A stretch of DNA of 64,000 bases from UBA6168 sp041163745 (GTDB lineage: Bacteria; Bacteroidota; Bacteroidia; Chitinophagales; Saprospiraceae): NCBI GenBank assembly GCA_041163745.1, contig JBEAQU010000087.1:62001-126000 (forward strand), given 5' to 3'. Positions 25,696-35,127 of the stretch are shown one piece after another; position 1 is the first letter of the stretch; each line of letters opens with the position of its first letter. The notes beneath the pieces were generated by a model. That model was not told the origin of the DNA, ran no database searches, and saw only the letters and a list, made by a program, of their open reading frames with translations. The translations under genes and the position numbers were made by a program.

Positions 25696-25763
25696 CCACC
25701 CGTCCGCCCCGGTTGTTTTCATACCGGACCTCTTCCGGTGGCGAAAACCAGGCGGACGGGTGG
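25696..25763. repeat. Long nested inverted repeat (structured intergenic element)
   Basis: CCACCCGTCCGCC (25696-25708) pairs perfectly with GGCGGACGGGTGG (25751-25763). Inside, GGTTGTTTTC (25711-25720) pairs with GAAAACC (25743-25749) with a bulge, and ACCGGA (25723-25728) pairs with TCCGGT (25734-25739). The whole 68 bases therefore fold into one extended hairpin. No U-tract follows on the plus strand, so a simple terminator is not certain. It lies between the FKBP gene and prfB, 66 bases before the prfB start. Confidence 0.6.
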
Positions 25764-25829
25764 CTTACCCAGCATCTCCGGACATGAATCCGGCAGTATC
25801 ACCTTATTTTCTCACTCAAAAAAAAAGTT

Positions 25830-26928
25830 ATGACCAGCGAACAACTCATGACGTTGAAGGAACGCCTGGCTTCGTTAGGGAGGTATCTTTGACGTCGACA
25901 GACGACTATTGGACATCGAAGAGAAAGAGCAACTGACCGCCGACCCGGATTTCTGGGCGGATGCGGAAAAAGCCCAGGGTATCCTGCGGACCATCAAGAC
26001 CCATAAGAAATGGGTCCAGCAATACCGGGACATCGCGGAAAAAGTCGGTGACGCCGAAGTGCTGCTGGAATTCCATAAAGCCGGCGAAGCCACGGAGGAG
26101 GAGGTGGACATTCAGTACGACAAGGCCGTACAGGCCCTGGACGACGTGGAGTTCCGGTCCACCCTCAACCAGCAGGAGGACGAACTTGGTGCGGTCCTGG
26201 AAATCAATGCCGGCGCCGGTGGCACGGAAGCCTGCGACTGGGCCTCCATGCTCATGCGCATGTACCTCATGTGGGCCGAAAAAAGTGATTTCAAGGCTTC
26301 GCAACTCTGGCTTACACCCGGGGATGCCGCCGGTATCAAATCCGTGGGACTGGAAATTGACGGAGATTACGCCTTCGGACTCCTGAAAGGGGAAAACGGC
26401 GTCCACCGTCTGGTCCGCGTCAGCCCGTACAATGCCCAAGGCAAAAGGATGACATCCTTCGCCTCCGTATTCGTGCATCCGATGGTGGATGACCGGATCT
26501 CGGTCGAGATCAACCCGGCGGACCTGGAGTGGGACACCTTCCGCTCCTCCGGTGCTGGCGGTCAGCACGTGAACAAGACGGAGAGCGCCGTGCGGGTACG
26601 GCACTTGCCCAGTGGCATCGTGGTGGAATGCCAACAGGAACGCTCCCAGATCCAGAACCGGGAGAAGGCGATGCAGATGCTGAAATCCCGCCTGTACGAG
26701 CGGGAACTGGAAAGGCAGAAGGCGGAGAAGGAAAAAATCGAGGCCGGCAAGATGAAGAACGAATGGGGAAGCCAGATTCGGAGCTACGTACTGGATGACC
26801 GGCGGGTCAAGGACCATCGCACCGGCTACCAGACTTCGCAGACGGACGATGTGCTGGATGGGGAGATCGACGAATTCCTCAAGGCTTTCCTGATGAGCAA
26901 TGCCGCCGTCACGGCACCTGAATCGTAA
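25830..26928 (+). CDS. prfB: Peptide chain release factor 2, made through a programmed +1 frameshift
   Basis: The first 20 codons (25830-25889, MTSEQLMTLKERLASLGRYL) end at an in-frame TGA (25890-25892). Reading resumes one base later at GAC 25891, giving a 365-residue RF2. AGGGAGG just before TATCTTTGAC reproduces the known prfB recoding signal, by which low RF2 raises its own synthesis. The body has the SSGAGGQHVNKTESAV loop (GGQ, peptide release) and helical coiled-coil domains at both ends. The stop-codon reading tripeptide, SPF in well-studied RF2, here reads SPY (RVSPYNAQGKR). The annotation should be joined across the slip site, not called a pseudogene. Confidence 0.95.
25875..25893 (+). 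promoter_or_regulatory. prfB programmed frameshift site
   Basis: The elements are a Shine-Dalgarno-like AGGGAGG, the slippery CTT codon (25887-25889) and the in-frame stop TGA followed by C (25890-25893). The order and spacing are those of the E. coli prfB signal. Confidence 0.95.
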
Positions 26929-26953
26929 CCAATTTCTAATCAGACAAAACAAA

Positions 26954-27874
26954 ATGAGCACCATGCAAAACAAGTCACTCCTCCACCTGGCAGCCCTGCT
27001 GCTACCGGCCGGCCTCGCCTGTCTGGCCGGCTGTCAATCCGCCCCGGCCACCGATGCGGGTGTCACCGTCCAGGCGGAAGCGCCCTTGGAAACGGAAGAC
27101 TGGCAATCCCTGTTCAACGGCGCGGACCTCAGCGGCTGGGATGTGAAGATCAGGGGTTACGAACTGAATGACAATTACCAGAACACCTTCGTCGTCGCCG
27201 ATAGTATGATCCAGGTTCAGTACGCCGGATATGACGACTTCGGCCAACGGTATGGCCACCTGTTCTATCAAACCCCCTTTTCCTACTACCGCCTGCAGCT
27301 GGAGTACCGCTTCGTCGGCGACCAATGCCCCGGCGGGGAAGGATGGGCCCTGCGGAACAGCGGTGTCATGCTGCATGGCCAGTCGGCCGCGTCCATGCAA
27401 AAGGACCAGGATTTCCCGATTTCCATCGAGGCGCAGTTCCTCGGCGGCAACGGCACTGACGAACGGCATACCTTGAACCTCTGCACGCCCGGCACCCATG
27501 TCGTCCTCAACGGTGAACTGGAGGAGACGCACTGCATCGATTCCCGTTCGAAAACCTATCACGGCGACCAATGGGTGCAGGCGGAATTCCTGGTCCTGGG
27601 TGATTCCCTGATCCAACACATCCTCGACGGGGAGGTCGTTCTGGAATACAGCCGTCCCGTCATCGGCGGTACGGTGGTGAACGGCTTCGACCCGGCGGTG
27701 AAGGCGGACGGACAGGCCGTCACCGGCGGTACGATTTCCCTGCAAAGCGAAAGCCATCCCGTCCATTTCCGGAACATCCGCTTGCTGAATCTGGAAGGCT
27801 GCATGGATACCACCGCCAGCAATTACAAACCTTACTACGTCAAGGCAGACAACAGCAGCTGCCGCTACGATTGA
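26954..27874 (+). CDS. DUF1080 (3-keto-disaccharide hydrolase-like) lipoprotein with C-terminal GCxDT motif
   Basis: The 306-residue product has a lipoprotein signal (LACLAGC) and one DUF1080 concanavalin-like domain, recognised by WQSLFNGADLSGWDVK at its start, the LEYRFVGDQCPGGEGWALRNSGVMLHG strand pair (seen as NSGVMLHG) and SIEAQFLGG. The family is linked to glycoside cleavage via 3-keto intermediates, which could pair with the Gfo/Idh/MocA enzyme, though that gene is 14 kb away. The last 25 residues hold GCMDTTASNYKPYYVKADN, the same kind of Cys-rich surface motif as in the divergent MbnP-like protein. Located on an outer membrane leaflet. Confidence 0.85.
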   Translation: MSTMQNKSLLHLAALLLPAGLACLAGCQSAPATDAGVTVQAEAPLETEDWQSLFNGADLSGWDVKIRGYELNDNYQNTFVVADSMIQVQYAGYDDFGQRYGHLFYQTPFSYYRLQLEYRFVGDQCPGGEGWALRNSGVMLHGQSAASMQKDQDFPISIEAQFLGGNGTDERHTLNLCTPGTHVVLNGELEETHCIDSRSKTYHGDQWVQAEFLVLGDSLIQHILDGEVVLEYSRPVIGGTVVNGFDPAVKADGQAVTGGTISLQSESHPVHFRNIRLLNLEGCMDTTASNYKPYYVKADNSSCRYD

Positions 27875-27920
27875 AATTAGCCGGCCAGTAGCAGCCCCGA
27901 GTGGCATGCCCCCCGGCGAG

Positions 27921-27971
27921 ACCCGGGATGAACGCCGTACCAGACGACCTGTGCGTTCGTCCCGGGTTTTT
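27921..27971 (+). terminator. Intrinsic terminator after the DUF1080 gene
   Basis: ACCCGGGATGAACGC (27921-27935) pairs with GCGTTCGTCCCGGGT (27953-27967), a 15-bp stem with one G-U pair, and ends in TTTTT. Confidence 0.88.
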
Positions 27972-28059
27972 CAAACCTCCGGCCAACCTGTGCCCACCGT
28001 GCGGCCAGACCGGCCATGTACCGAATAACCCTCACCCACCACCTGCAGGCTCCTGCATC

Positions 28060-30414
28060 ATGAAAAACATTCGCCAGCTCCTCGCCGCCAGCTTACTGGC
28101 CAACCTGCTGTGGACCGGATTGTCCGCCCAGCAAAAAAGCAACCACGGATACGCTTTCGAACAATTGGGATCCCTGCTGCCCGACGGCAACAGCTACCGT
28201 TCCATGGACGGGGCGCCCGGCCCGGCGTATTGGCAACAGCGTTGCGATTATCAGATAGAATGCAGCCTGAATCCGCAGACCCTGGAGCTGCACGGGAAGG
28301 AAACCGTCCGCTACCACAACCTATCCCCGCAGACCTTGCGCTATCTATGGTTGCAACTGGATGAGAACCAACACGCCGCCGACAATGACCTCCACCACGC
28401 CCATCCGCATGCCCTTCGCCAGACCATGGATGAACGCGCGATGCGGATGCTGCAGGTATGGGCCACCCTGGACGGCTATGGCCACCGTATCCGTCGTGTG
28501 ACCGATGGGAAAGATACACCGCTCCCATATTTCGTCGACCAAACGGTCATGCGCATCACCCTTCCCACCCCGCTGGAACCAGGAAAATCCTTCACCTTCC
28601 ACATCGAGTGGCAATACAAGCTGGTGGATCGGATCAATACCCTCACCTTCGGCCGCGGCGGGTACGAGTTCTTTCCGGAGGACGGCAACTATCTTTTCAC
28701 CATCACCCAGTGGTATCCCCGGCTTTGTGTGTTCAGCGATGCGAAGGGCTGGCAAACGGACCAATTCACCGGAACCGGTGAGTTCGCCCTGAACTTCGGT
28801 GATTTCGACGTCCGCATCAGCCTGCCCGCCGATTACACGGTCGGTGCGACCGGAACATGCCAGAATTACAACAAAGTGCTGGGCGCCGAAGAACTCCGTC
28901 GCTGGAAATCCGCCGCCAACGCCACCGAGCCTGTCGAGATCGTCACCCTGTCGGAAGCCACCGCCAGAGAAAGCAAGCCCGCCAGCCAGGAGACCAAGAC
29001 CTGGCACTTCAAGGCTTCCAACGTACGCGACTTCGCATGGACCGCCAGCCGGAAGTTCATCTGGGATGCCATGCCCTATGACAACGGCTCGGGCAAACAG
29101 GTCATGTGCATGAGCTATTATCCCCGCGAGGCCTATCCCATCTACCGCAGGTTCTCCACCCGTGCCATCGCCCACACCCTCGCGACCTATGGCAAGTATG
29201 CCCTACCCTACCCCTATCCCGTCGCCATATCGGTGGAGGCCCGCAACGGGATGGAATACCCCATGATCAGCTTCAACCCGGGCAGGGCGGAAAAGGACGG
29301 CACCTACAGCGAGGAAACCAAGAACGCCGCCCTGACGGTCATCTTCCATGAAGTCGGACACAATTACTTCCCGATGATCATCAACTCGGACGAACGGCAA
29401 TGGGCCTGGTTCGATGAAGGAATCAACACCTTCCTTCAGTTCATCACGGAACAGGAATGGGACAACCGCTACGATTCGGGCGAAGGTCCGCCCCACCTGA
29501 TCGTAGATTACATGTCCCTCCCACCGGATATGCTCGAACCGATCATGACCCATTCCGACAATATCGTCGACTACTACAGCAACGCCTACCGCAAGCCGGC
29601 CACCGCCCTGAACATCCTGCGCGAAACCATACTGGGAAGGGAAAGATTCGACCTCGCTTTCCGCGAATATTGCCGCCGCTGGGCCTTCCGCCATCCGACA
29701 CCGGCCGATTTTTTCAGAACCATGGAGGATGCCAGCGGTATGGACCTGGACTGGTTCTGGCGCGGCTGGTTCTTCGGAATCGACCCGGTGGACATCTCCA
29801 TGGACAGCATCACCTGGAAACAGGTCGACCTGGAGAACGACCCGGTACCGACCAAAAGAGAAATCCCCCAGCGTACGGATGCCCCTTTCCAAACCCTTAC
29901 ACAACACCGTTACCGGACGGAAGCCCACCCCTTTCCGGTCGAACAGGACACCGCCCTGCAGGACTTCTACACATTCCACGAGCCATGGAAAACCGCGGAC
30001 AGCCTTCAGCTGGCTACCCTGCACCTGTATGACTCGCTGTACACGCCGGCTGAAAAAGAAACGCTGTTCGGTGGGAAACAATATTACGAAATCTCCTTCA
30101 CCAACCGGGGCGGCCTGGTCATGCCGGTCATCCTGGAATGGACGTATGCGGACGGCTCCACGGAGACGGAGCGCATACCGGTGGAAATCTGGCGGAAGAA
30201 TGAAAGGACCTTCACCCAAACCTTTGTCAAGGACCGGCCGGCGACATCCGTCCGGCTGGACCCATGGAAGGAAACCGCTGACATAGATGAAGGAAACAAC
30301 AGTCGTCCCATTCCTGCGGAACCTGTATTGTTCCAGGTATACAAATCACATCGATTCGACGCCGGTCCCAACATGATGCAGCGGGAGCGGCAACGGAAGG
30401 AAGGCAAGCCCTGA
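28060..30414 (+). CDS. Secreted M1 family metallopeptidase
   Basis: The product (784 residues from ATG 28060) has a signal peptide ending GLSAQ. It has an M1 N-terminal beta domain (about 50-310, with ETVRYHNLSPQTLRYLWLQL recognised by its beginning) and the zinc site HEVGH (His430, Glu431, His434) with the third ligand Glu453 in WFDEGIN, 18 residues on as required. ARNGMEYPMISF is the exopeptidase-like loop but the classical GAMEN is replaced, common in Bacteroidota members. It should trim peptides in the periplasm. The frame is open 53 codons upstream, but a terminator occupies that stretch, excluding it. Confidence 0.92.
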   Translation: MKNIRQLLAASLLANLLWTGLSAQQKSNHGYAFEQLGSLLPDGNSYRSMDGAPGPAYWQQRCDYQIECSLNPQTLELHGKETVRYHNLSPQTLRYLWLQLDENQHAADNDLHHAHPHALRQTMDERAMRMLQVWATLDGYGHRIRRVTDGKDTPLPYFVDQTVMRITLPTPLEPGKSFTFHIEWQYKLVDRINTLTFGRGGYEFFPEDGNYLFTITQWYPRLCVFSDAKGWQTDQFTGTGEFALNFGDFDVRISLPADYTVGATGTCQNYNKVLGAEELRRWKSAANATEPVEIVTLSEATARESKPASQETKTWHFKASNVRDFAWTASRKFIWDAMPYDNGSGKQVMCMSYYPREAYPIYRRFSTRAIAHTLATYGKYALPYPYPVAISVEARNGMEYPMISFNPGRAEKDGTYSEETKNAALTVIFHEVGHNYFPMIINSDERQWAWFDEGINTFLQFITEQEWDNRYDSGEGPPHLIVDYMSLPPDMLEPIMTHSDNIVDYYSNAYRKPATALNILRETILGRERFDLAFREYCRRWAFRHPTPADFFRTMEDASGMDLDWFWRGWFFGIDPVDISMDSITWKQVDLENDPVPTKREIPQRTDAPFQTLTQHRYRTEAHPFPVEQDTALQDFYTFHEPWKTADSLQLATLHLYDSLYTPAEKETLFGGKQYYEISFTNRGGLVMPVILEWTYADGSTETERIPVEIWRKNERTFTQTFVKDRPATSVRLDPWKETADIDEGNNSRPIPAEPVLFQVYKSHRFDAGPNMMQRERQRKEGKP

Positions 30415-30445
30415 CGGGGGCGGTCCCGTCCTGACGCAACACCGT

Positions 30446-31750
30446 TCAACCTGGCTTACGGACCATCTGTGGAACCTCCTTGGCCACCATCTGGACCGTG
30501 TTGCGGGTACGTTCCTCCACCAGGATGACCTTCCCCTGGCGCAACATGTCCAGCACCGGCTGGGTGTAGTGCCGCACGGTGATCAGCTCCAACCCCTCGT
30601 TGTCTATCATCACCTTGAAATCCCGCTCGATACTTCGCGCGAAGCGGAAGACCTTGTCATCCACATCATTGACGCAAATGGCGAAACTGATGGCCGTGTT
30701 CTGCATCAGGTTGACCTGCAGGCGGAATTCGGCGATCTTATTGAAAAGGTAACTCATGTGATGCTCCGCCACAAAGGAGAAATCCCGGGTGGAGATGTTC
30801 AGCAAGGCCTGGTTGCGTTCTACCGCCACCATCGGGGGATATAGGTCGTCGATATCCGGACCGATGTAAGTGCCGTCTCCTGTCGGATCCTTGAAGGACT
30901 TGACAAAGAGGGGGATGCTTTTGTTCTGGAGCGGTTTGATGGTCTTGGGATGGATGACCTTCGCTCCGTAATATGTCATTTCGATGGCCTCCCGGTAACT
31001 TAGCCGGTCCAATTTGGTCACATGGTCGAAGATGCGGGGATCCCCGGTCAGCACGCCGGGGACATCCTTCCAGATTGTCATGCTGTCGGCATCCAGGCAG
31101 TAGGAGAAAATCGCGGCGGTGTAATCGGAGCCTTCCCGACCCAAGGTGGTGGTGAAATTCTCCGAGGTGCTTCCGATGAAACCCTGTGTCAGGACAAAGC
31201 CCCCGGCATCCAGGAGCGGCGGCACGGCGGATTCGGCATGTTCCTGGGTTTCCTCCCACTGGACCCATCCTTCCCGATAGATGTCGTCGGTCCGGATGAT
31301 ATCCCGTGCATCAAGCCAACGGGTCGGCAGTCCGACCCGATTGAGATAGGCTGCCAGAATCCGGCTGGAAACGACTTCCCCGATCGAGACGATCTGGTCG
31401 TACAGGAAATCGAAGTTCGGGTGCGGCGGGTCCTCAAGTACCCATTCGATGGCGACGAAGGTATCGTTCACCTCCTCGTACACCTGGCCATGTCCACCGA
31501 ACAATTCTCCCATGACCTGGTCATGCCCTTGCCGGACTTCCGCCAGTAGTTTCCAAGCCTGGTCCGTTTGACCGGCGGCATGGGCAGCGGCCAACTGTTC
31601 CAAGCGGTCGGTTGTCTTGCCCATGGCGGACACGATGATGACGATGGATTCCTCCCGGTATCCCTGCAGGATTTCCGCCACGTTCCGGATACCGGCGGCA
31701 TCGCGTACAGACGCTCCGCCGAACTTGAATACCTTGACCTTTCTTTTCAT
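30446..31750 (-). CDS. Aspartate kinase (monofunctional)
   Basis: The 434-residue enzyme phosphorylates L-aspartate, the first step to lysine, threonine and methionine. It begins MKRKVKVFKFGGASVRDA with the kinase loop KFGGAS, has TLGREGSDYTAAIFSY for substrate binding, and ends in ACT domains (about 300-434). There is no homoserine dehydrogenase part, so it is not ThrA-type. Start at 31750 fits the family; the frame continues upstream through the promoter region. It converges with the M1 peptidase gene, leaving 31 bases. Confidence 0.93.
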   Translation of the reverse strand: MKRKVKVFKFGGASVRDAAGIRNVAEILQGYREESIVIIVSAMGKTTDRLEQLAAAHAAGQTDQAWKLLAEVRQGHDQVMGELFGGHGQVYEEVNDTFVAIEWVLEDPPHPNFDFLYDQIVSIGEVVSSRILAAYLNRVGLPTRWLDARDIIRTDDIYREGWVQWEETQEHAESAVPPLLDAGGFVLTQGFIGSTSENFTTTLGREGSDYTAAIFSYCLDADSMTIWKDVPGVLTGDPRIFDHVTKLDRLSYREAIEMTYYGAKVIHPKTIKPLQNKSIPLFVKSFKDPTGDGTYIGPDIDDLYPPMVAVERNQALLNISTRDFSFVAEHHMSYLFNKIAEFRLQVNLMQNTAISFAICVNDVDDKVFRFARSIERDFKVMIDNEGLELITVRHYTQPVLDMLRQGKVILVEERTRNTVQMVAKEVPQMVRKPG

Positions 31751-31845
31751 CTGCTGAAACGCGTTAGGTGTATGTCCAGTGCCTGGTTCCGCGGGGTGTG
31801 TTTCCGCCTTTTCCCAACGAATGAAAACTTCGCTGAAAAGGCTGC

Positions 31846-31853
31846 CAAAGGTA
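31846..31853 (-). promoter_or_regulatory. -7 promoter box of the aspartate kinase gene
   Basis: The minus strand reads TACCTTTG, a full TAnnTTTG match, 96 bases before the start codon. The -33 position is T-rich but without a clean TTTG. Confidence 0.55.
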
Positions 31854-32044
31854 AGCGAAACGAGGAAAAAGGGGAAAAGGTTTAGCCTGTGTACGGCGGT
31901 TTTCGATGCATACCGGATGCTGGCGTAGGGCCTGGCATGCTTCCACACTTCGGCTGGGTGAATGCCGCTTGCATGTTCTTGCTCCCTGGCCATGACAGCC
32001 CGTGCAAAACCTATCAAGGGATGCTTCCGATTTGGTCGTAATGA

Positions 32045-32085
32045 ATCGGGCGTGCCGACAACAAGATGTTGCAGGCACGCCCGAT
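32045..32085 (-). terminator. Strong hairpin downstream of rpoD, probable terminator
   Basis: ATCGGGCGTGCC (32045-32056) pairs perfectly with GGCACGCCCGAT (32074-32085), and the loop can pair further (ACAACA with TGTTGC in part). No long U-tract follows in either direction. It lies 80 bases after the rpoD stop. Confidence 0.5.
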
Positions 32086-32165
32086 CAGGACGGTGGATAG
32101 GAAGACATCGGCGGGTTTGAACAGGAAAGCGATGAATCAGGACCGGGTCCTTCCCGCCCGTCTTG

Positions 32166-33029
32166 TCAATTCAGGCTGAAATGCAGGTCATGCCGCTTGA
32201 TCTTGGCCTGTAATTTCTTGAGTCCTTTGTACTTGATTTGGCGGACACGTTCCTTTCCGACACCCAGCAGCTCGCTGATCTCATCCAATCCGTAGGTGCG
32301 GTCCTGGCCAATGCCGTAGTACATGGAAAGCACCTGCGCCTCATTCGGTTGAAGGTCTTGCAACAGCATTTGAATCTCTTTCTGAAGAGATTCATGCTGG
32401 ACGGCCTTGTCAGGTTTCGGGACCCCTTCGTCCTCGATGAAGTAAGTCAGGTCAGCTTCCTCCCCTTCCGATACCGGTGCATCGAGGGAGCTGCATCGGC
32501 TGTTCGTTTCCAAACATTTCTCCACGGAATCGAGGGTCATGTCGAGGGCGATGGCAATTTCCTCGATGGTCGGTTCGCGCTCCAGGTGCTGGGTCAGGTC
32601 ATCGCGGGTACGCAACACCTTCATGAGGTTGGACTGGTGGTTGAAGGGGACTCTGATTTCGCGGGATTTCTCGCCGACGGCCTGCAGAATGCTCTGGCGG
32701 ATCCACCACACGGCGTAGGAGATGAATTTGAAACCCTTTGTTTCGTCGAACCGTTCGGCCGCTTTGAGCAGCCCGAGGTTTCCTTCGTTGATCAGGTCAC
32801 CCAAGGTCAGCCCGCAATGCTGATATTGTTTGGCGACGGAGATGACGAACTTCAGGTTGCAATTGACAATCTGCTGGAAGGCGTTGAGGTCGCCATCCTT
32901 GTATTTCCTGAACAAATCGACTTCCTGTTCCGGGGTCAACACCTCGTAACGGGAAACCTCCGTCATGTATTTTTCCAAAGACTTGGCATCCCGACGGGTG
33001 ATGGACTGAGTAATGACTAAAGCCCTCAT
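32166..33029 (-). CDS. rpoD: Primary sigma factor RpoD (short Bacteroidota type)
   Basis: The 287-residue sigma-70 protein lacks region 1.1 and the non-conserved insert, as usual for the phylum. Region 1.2 is followed by region 2 (FVISVAKQYQHCGLTLGDLINEGNLGLLKAAERFD, seen as DLINEGNLGLLKAAERFD; FKFISYAVWWIRQSILQAV contacts the -7 box), region 3 and region 4 (LGVGKERVRQIKYKGLKKL, the helix-turn-helix). It directs RNA polymerase to the TTTG/TAnnTTTG promoters found across this window. Transcribed alone, with 700 bases of non-coding sequence upstream. Confidence 0.96.
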   Translation of the reverse strand: MRALVITQSITRRDAKSLEKYMTEVSRYEVLTPEQEVDLFRKYKDGDLNAFQQIVNCNLKFVISVAKQYQHCGLTLGDLINEGNLGLLKAAERFDETKGFKFISYAVWWIRQSILQAVGEKSREIRVPFNHQSNLMKVLRTRDDLTQHLEREPTIEEIAIALDMTLDSVEKCLETNSRCSSLDAPVSEGEEADLTYFIEDEGVPKPDKAVQHESLQKEIQMLLQDLQPNEAQVLSMYYGIGQDRTYGLDEISELLGVGKERVRQIKYKGLKKLQAKIKRHDLHFSLN

Positions 33030-33728
33030 TGGTATGGATTGATTTGATGAACTGACTTAACAAAGTGAACAAACAAACCGGCGACAAGGTTCCGAACAAC
33101 TGGTGGAACCTCCCTGGCGCCTGAAGGACCTGATATGACCGCGCAGATGCGACCGGTGACAACCTCCGTCCGCCGAAACAAAGGCGGAACATAGGTGAAC
33201 CCGGAAGGCAGCGACAATCAAGGACTTCCGTACTGACAGTGCCGCCGACGCACGCGTCGGGACATCATTCGAATCGTTTCCACCGGACGGATTTTCTGAC
33301 CGGCCACCGATTTTACCGACCTTCGCCGACTCGGCGGCAGGAATCGCAAGGCGCAAATAATTTGTTAACGATTGCCTTCCTAAATAGTTCAATCCTAACG
33401 CCTTTTCACTTGGAACTATTTTGTCTGACAAAGGAACAAGCCCCGGATGACTTCATTCCGTAACGACTGAAAACAAAGCGGCCTGCCTATCTTTCTTTGC
33501 ATAAAGAAATATTTTAATGTTCTTATATATGGCCAATAAAGTCCGGCGTAAAATTTTATTCCGAAGTTTGTATTGTCTTCAGAAGGACAAATTAAACATA
33601 TAAAAATATATTTTCGGTCGTCTATTCGACGCAGAGCGTACGACCTGGGGAGAAAAGGTGGGAGAAGGATCGAAAAAGCTGGTCTTGGAAGCGGAAGCGT
33701 TGACCGGCACGAGCCCGGAAAAAGGACG
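33030..33728. other. Non-coding region upstream of rpoD
   Basis: These 699 bases hold no supportable gene. They include an AT-rich island (about 33480-33620) unlike the neighbourhood. AATAGTTC and GAACTATT (about 33383-33420) form an 8-bp inverted repeat followed by TTTG on the plus strand. I could not place a full-consensus rpoD promoter in it. Confidence 0.45.
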
Positions 33729-34808
33729 TCACTGCCCTGCCAACCAATCATGCAAAGCAGCCGGCCGGGCAAAGCCAGCGACAGGCAGGACACGGGGTCT
33801 GGGATGCTGATAACCGGCGGAACCCGTCATATTCGTTGGCAGGTTCGGATTGGGAACAGACGGAAACAAAAGGTATTGTCGGTCCAAGGGATCCCAGGTG
33901 AGCAACCACTTCCAGCGGTCTTGGCGATCCGGCGCATACATTTCCAGAAAAAGCAGGAAGTTCGCAATGTCGGGTCGGGGAAAGGCGGTAGTCCAAGGAG
34001 ACTGCAGGGCGACCAAGGCTCCGGAAAAGCCGGCGGCAGCCACTTCCGGCAAAGCGGACCGAAGATTGTCGAGTACCGTGCGAAACAACAGATCCCCCTC
34101 CTGCAGGCACTCCATCGGTTGCCAGGTTTGGTCGGCTACCCGAAAAAAATGCAGGTTGCCGGGACGTAGTTTGTATTCGAACATCGTGTCCGGATAGTTC
34201 CTCGGCAGGAACCCAGGGTAATAGAGTTCCATACCCGCCGCTTGAGCGTGGCGGATTTCCAGCAACATGGAATACAGTCCGGGACTGAAGCGCTGGTACT
34301 CGGGGTCATAAGCCGCCTCCAGGGAAGCGATGGACTGCAGCCCTTGGTCGAACACACTGAAGGCAACCAACCGACCGCCATCCCGGATAATCAGTTCCCG
34401 GGTCCGGAAGTTTTCCGGTGCAATCCCCCGGAACAAGTGAAGGTCGATTTCCGGTGGGTCCACCCATCCATGTACCTGGGTTTTGTATCGGCTCCACAAC
34501 AACCGCTTTTCCTCATCACCGCAAAGATAAGGTCGGACCTCCCACTGGAATCGCCCTTCGTTCCTGCGTAACAGCTTACGCAGCCGCTTTTTCCAGAAGA
34601 ACACCCGAAGTGGCAAACGGAGCATGACACAATCGTACCAATGCCCGTACAATTGGATTCCGGTGAACGTACGGGCCAGCTTGCCCGACCGGGTCCAGCC
34701 GGCGGCCAACATCCGGTCCGTCTCGACAGGCGTCAGCGAGTCCAGGATGAGCTGACCCTCGACCGTTGCCTGCCAATCACGGCCGGCTGATGCTCCTCGC
34801 TTCTCCAT
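33729..34808 (-). CDS. ATE/Bpt-like aminoacyl-tRNA-protein transferase
   Basis: The 359-residue protein matches the C-terminal GNAT-fold domain of arginyl/leucyl-tRNA-protein transferases: LLWSRYKTQVHGW, a GGRLVAFSVFDQGLQSIASLEAAYDPEYQRFS stretch (seen as LVAFSVFDQG and AAYDPEYQRFSPGLYSML), and ELYYPGFLPRNYPDTMFEY. In the family these transfer an amino acid to protein N-termini and mark them for ClpS/ClpAP decay. The cysteine-rich N-terminal domain of eukaryotic ATE1 is absent, and the last 90 residues have no match I recognise. Start set at 34808 because a TACTTTTG box sits just upstream at 34816-34823. Confidence 0.65.
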   Translation of the reverse strand: MEKRGASAGRDWQATVEGQLILDSLTPVETDRMLAAGWTRSGKLARTFTGIQLYGHWYDCVMLRLPLRVFFWKKRLRKLLRRNEGRFQWEVRPYLCGDEEKRLLWSRYKTQVHGWVDPPEIDLHLFRGIAPENFRTRELIIRDGGRLVAFSVFDQGLQSIASLEAAYDPEYQRFSPGLYSMLLEIRHAQAAGMELYYPGFLPRNYPDTMFEYKLRPGNLHFFRVADQTWQPMECLQEGDLLFRTVLDNLRSALPEVAAAGFSGALVALQSPWTTAFPRPDIANFLLFLEMYAPDRQDRWKWLLTWDPLDRQYLLFPSVPNPNLPTNMTGSAGYQHPRPRVLPVAGFARPAALHDWLAGQ

Positions 34809-34815
34809 AAGGGCG

Positions 34816-34823
34816 CAAAAGTA
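34816..34823 (-). promoter_or_regulatory. -7 promoter box of the ATE/Bpt-like gene
   Basis: The minus strand reads TACTTTTG, a full TAnnTTTG match, ending only 7 bases before the chosen ATG at 34808. The transcript would then be leaderless or nearly so, unless translation starts further inside. Confidence 0.5.
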
Positions 34824-35127
34824 CGGCGAACCGATGCATTTTTGTGAGGCCGGCACAAATAAGCGCCCGGATCTCCTTACCGACTATACCGTGCAGACCG
34901 GCCGCCTGCCTTCCGGCTGAATTGTCTCCGCCCTGCGCCCGAAGCTCCAACGGAAAGCCCGCCGAGCCTTATCTTTTCAAAATCGCTGCGGAAAATATTG
35001 TCGGACACCATCAAAAACATTACATTTAAGCGGAACAACCACAGTCTCGGACGGATTGAACGGGCATGCCGCCCACCAGTCAGGATGTCCGGGCAAAGCA
35101 GTCCCCGCCGACAACCAGCATTCACAT

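Noticed and set aside
25830..25892. Early stop in prfB read as a broken gene
   Set aside because: The TGA is part of the standard programmed frameshift signal, so the gene is intact.
33573..34169. 198-codon plus-strand frame
   Set aside because: Mostly antisense to the ATE/Bpt-like gene; basic, low-complexity product.
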